Shown: positions 58,496 to 58,559 of the stretch, in pieces
Layout of the letters: every line of letters begins with the position of its first letter
Position numbering within the stretch: the stretch's first letter is position 1
Source of the DNA: an uncultured Sutterella sp.
GTDB taxonomy: Bacteria > Pseudomonadota > Gammaproteobacteria > Burkholderiales > Burkholderiaceae_F
Direction of reading: 5' to 3'
DNA: 58,559 bases
Assembly: GCA_900767875.1 (NCBI GenBank)
Contig: CAAGAT010000083.1
Coordinates: forward strand, 1-58,559
The notes under the pieces: generated by a model
What the model was told of the DNA's origin: nothing
The model's input: only the letters and a program-made list of their open reading frames with translations
The model's database searches: none
Translations under genes and position numbers: made by a program

Positions 58496-58559
58496 AAATT
58501 CATTTTTATCTCATTGTTTTCACTGAAAATATTTTCCCGCTCGGGTTGATTTTACTTCG

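Noticed and set aside
1..58559. CRISPR array or cas genes near iscB
   Set aside because: No series of regularly spaced direct repeats and no cas-like proteins were found anywhere in the window.

Overview
The window looks like a chromosomal segment of a host-associated betaproteobacterium of the order Burkholderiales, most likely Sutterellaceae (Sutterella or Parasutterella relatives). The reasons are high GC content, betaproteobacterial gene orders (rpsF-priB-rpsR-rplI, tsaE-amiC, rpsO-pnp-tpiA-secG-tRNA-Leu), Burkholderiales-type 16-strand porins, PriB, Mpl, and an octaheme nitrite reductase instead of an oxygen-oriented respiratory block. The genus is inferred; no marker such as 16S rRNA is present.

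Layout. 1-1083 is an IS630-type element whose transposase has an in-frame stop. 1252-1327 is tRNA-Thr, followed by a decayed copy of its 3' half and terminator. 1750-3227 is the ribosomal protein S6/PriB/S18/L9 operon, then dnaB. 5.1-18.5 kb is mostly housekeeping: DUF456, a PIN-PhoH ATPase, amiC/tsaE, an MFS exporter divergent from a histidine-tailed nikR with an AEC permease, a cupin, smpB, a nudix hydrolase, bamD divergent from rluD with overlapping start codons, pgeF and rimO. 18.9-21.5 kb carries an octaheme cytochrome c nitrite reductase and ccmI. 22.6-26.0 kb holds two tandem porins with matching long leaders, plus a third porin reduced to a fragment. 26.1-31.9 kb has a YgbA-type gene, a small membrane protein, a DUF748-like protein, a methyltransferase, a DMT permease and gpsA. 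32.0-36.3 kb is rpsO-pnp-tpiA-secG and two tRNAs.

The most interesting region is 37.8-39.4 kb. It encodes an apparently intact IscB nuclease (PLMP, split RuvC, HNH) preceded by about 290 nt of strongly structured sequence, the expected position of an omega RNA (HEARO) guide. The element sits directly on the leader of an MFS gene. 44.2-46.4 kb is a graveyard of mobile DNA: an IS66 transposase relic, then a broken phage-type polyvalent protein (nuclease-like domain plus HExxH domain). It abuts a chromosomal gene that appears to have lost its 3' end. 46.4-58.4 kb returns to housekeeping: DUF3426, mpl, a YqiA esterase, an RNB ribonuclease, aroE, mgtE, a glycine-zipper lipoprotein, a KTSC protein, recR and a second AEC permease.

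Functional links. The nitrite reductase, its heme-ligation factor CcmI and the YgbA-type gene point to anaerobic nitrite or nitrogen-oxide handling. NikR, MntP and MgtE handle metals. AmiC, Mpl, BamD and the porins maintain the envelope. Three separate mobile-element reading frames are each interrupted by an in-frame TGA, consistent with ongoing decay of mobile DNA while the IscB element still appears intact.
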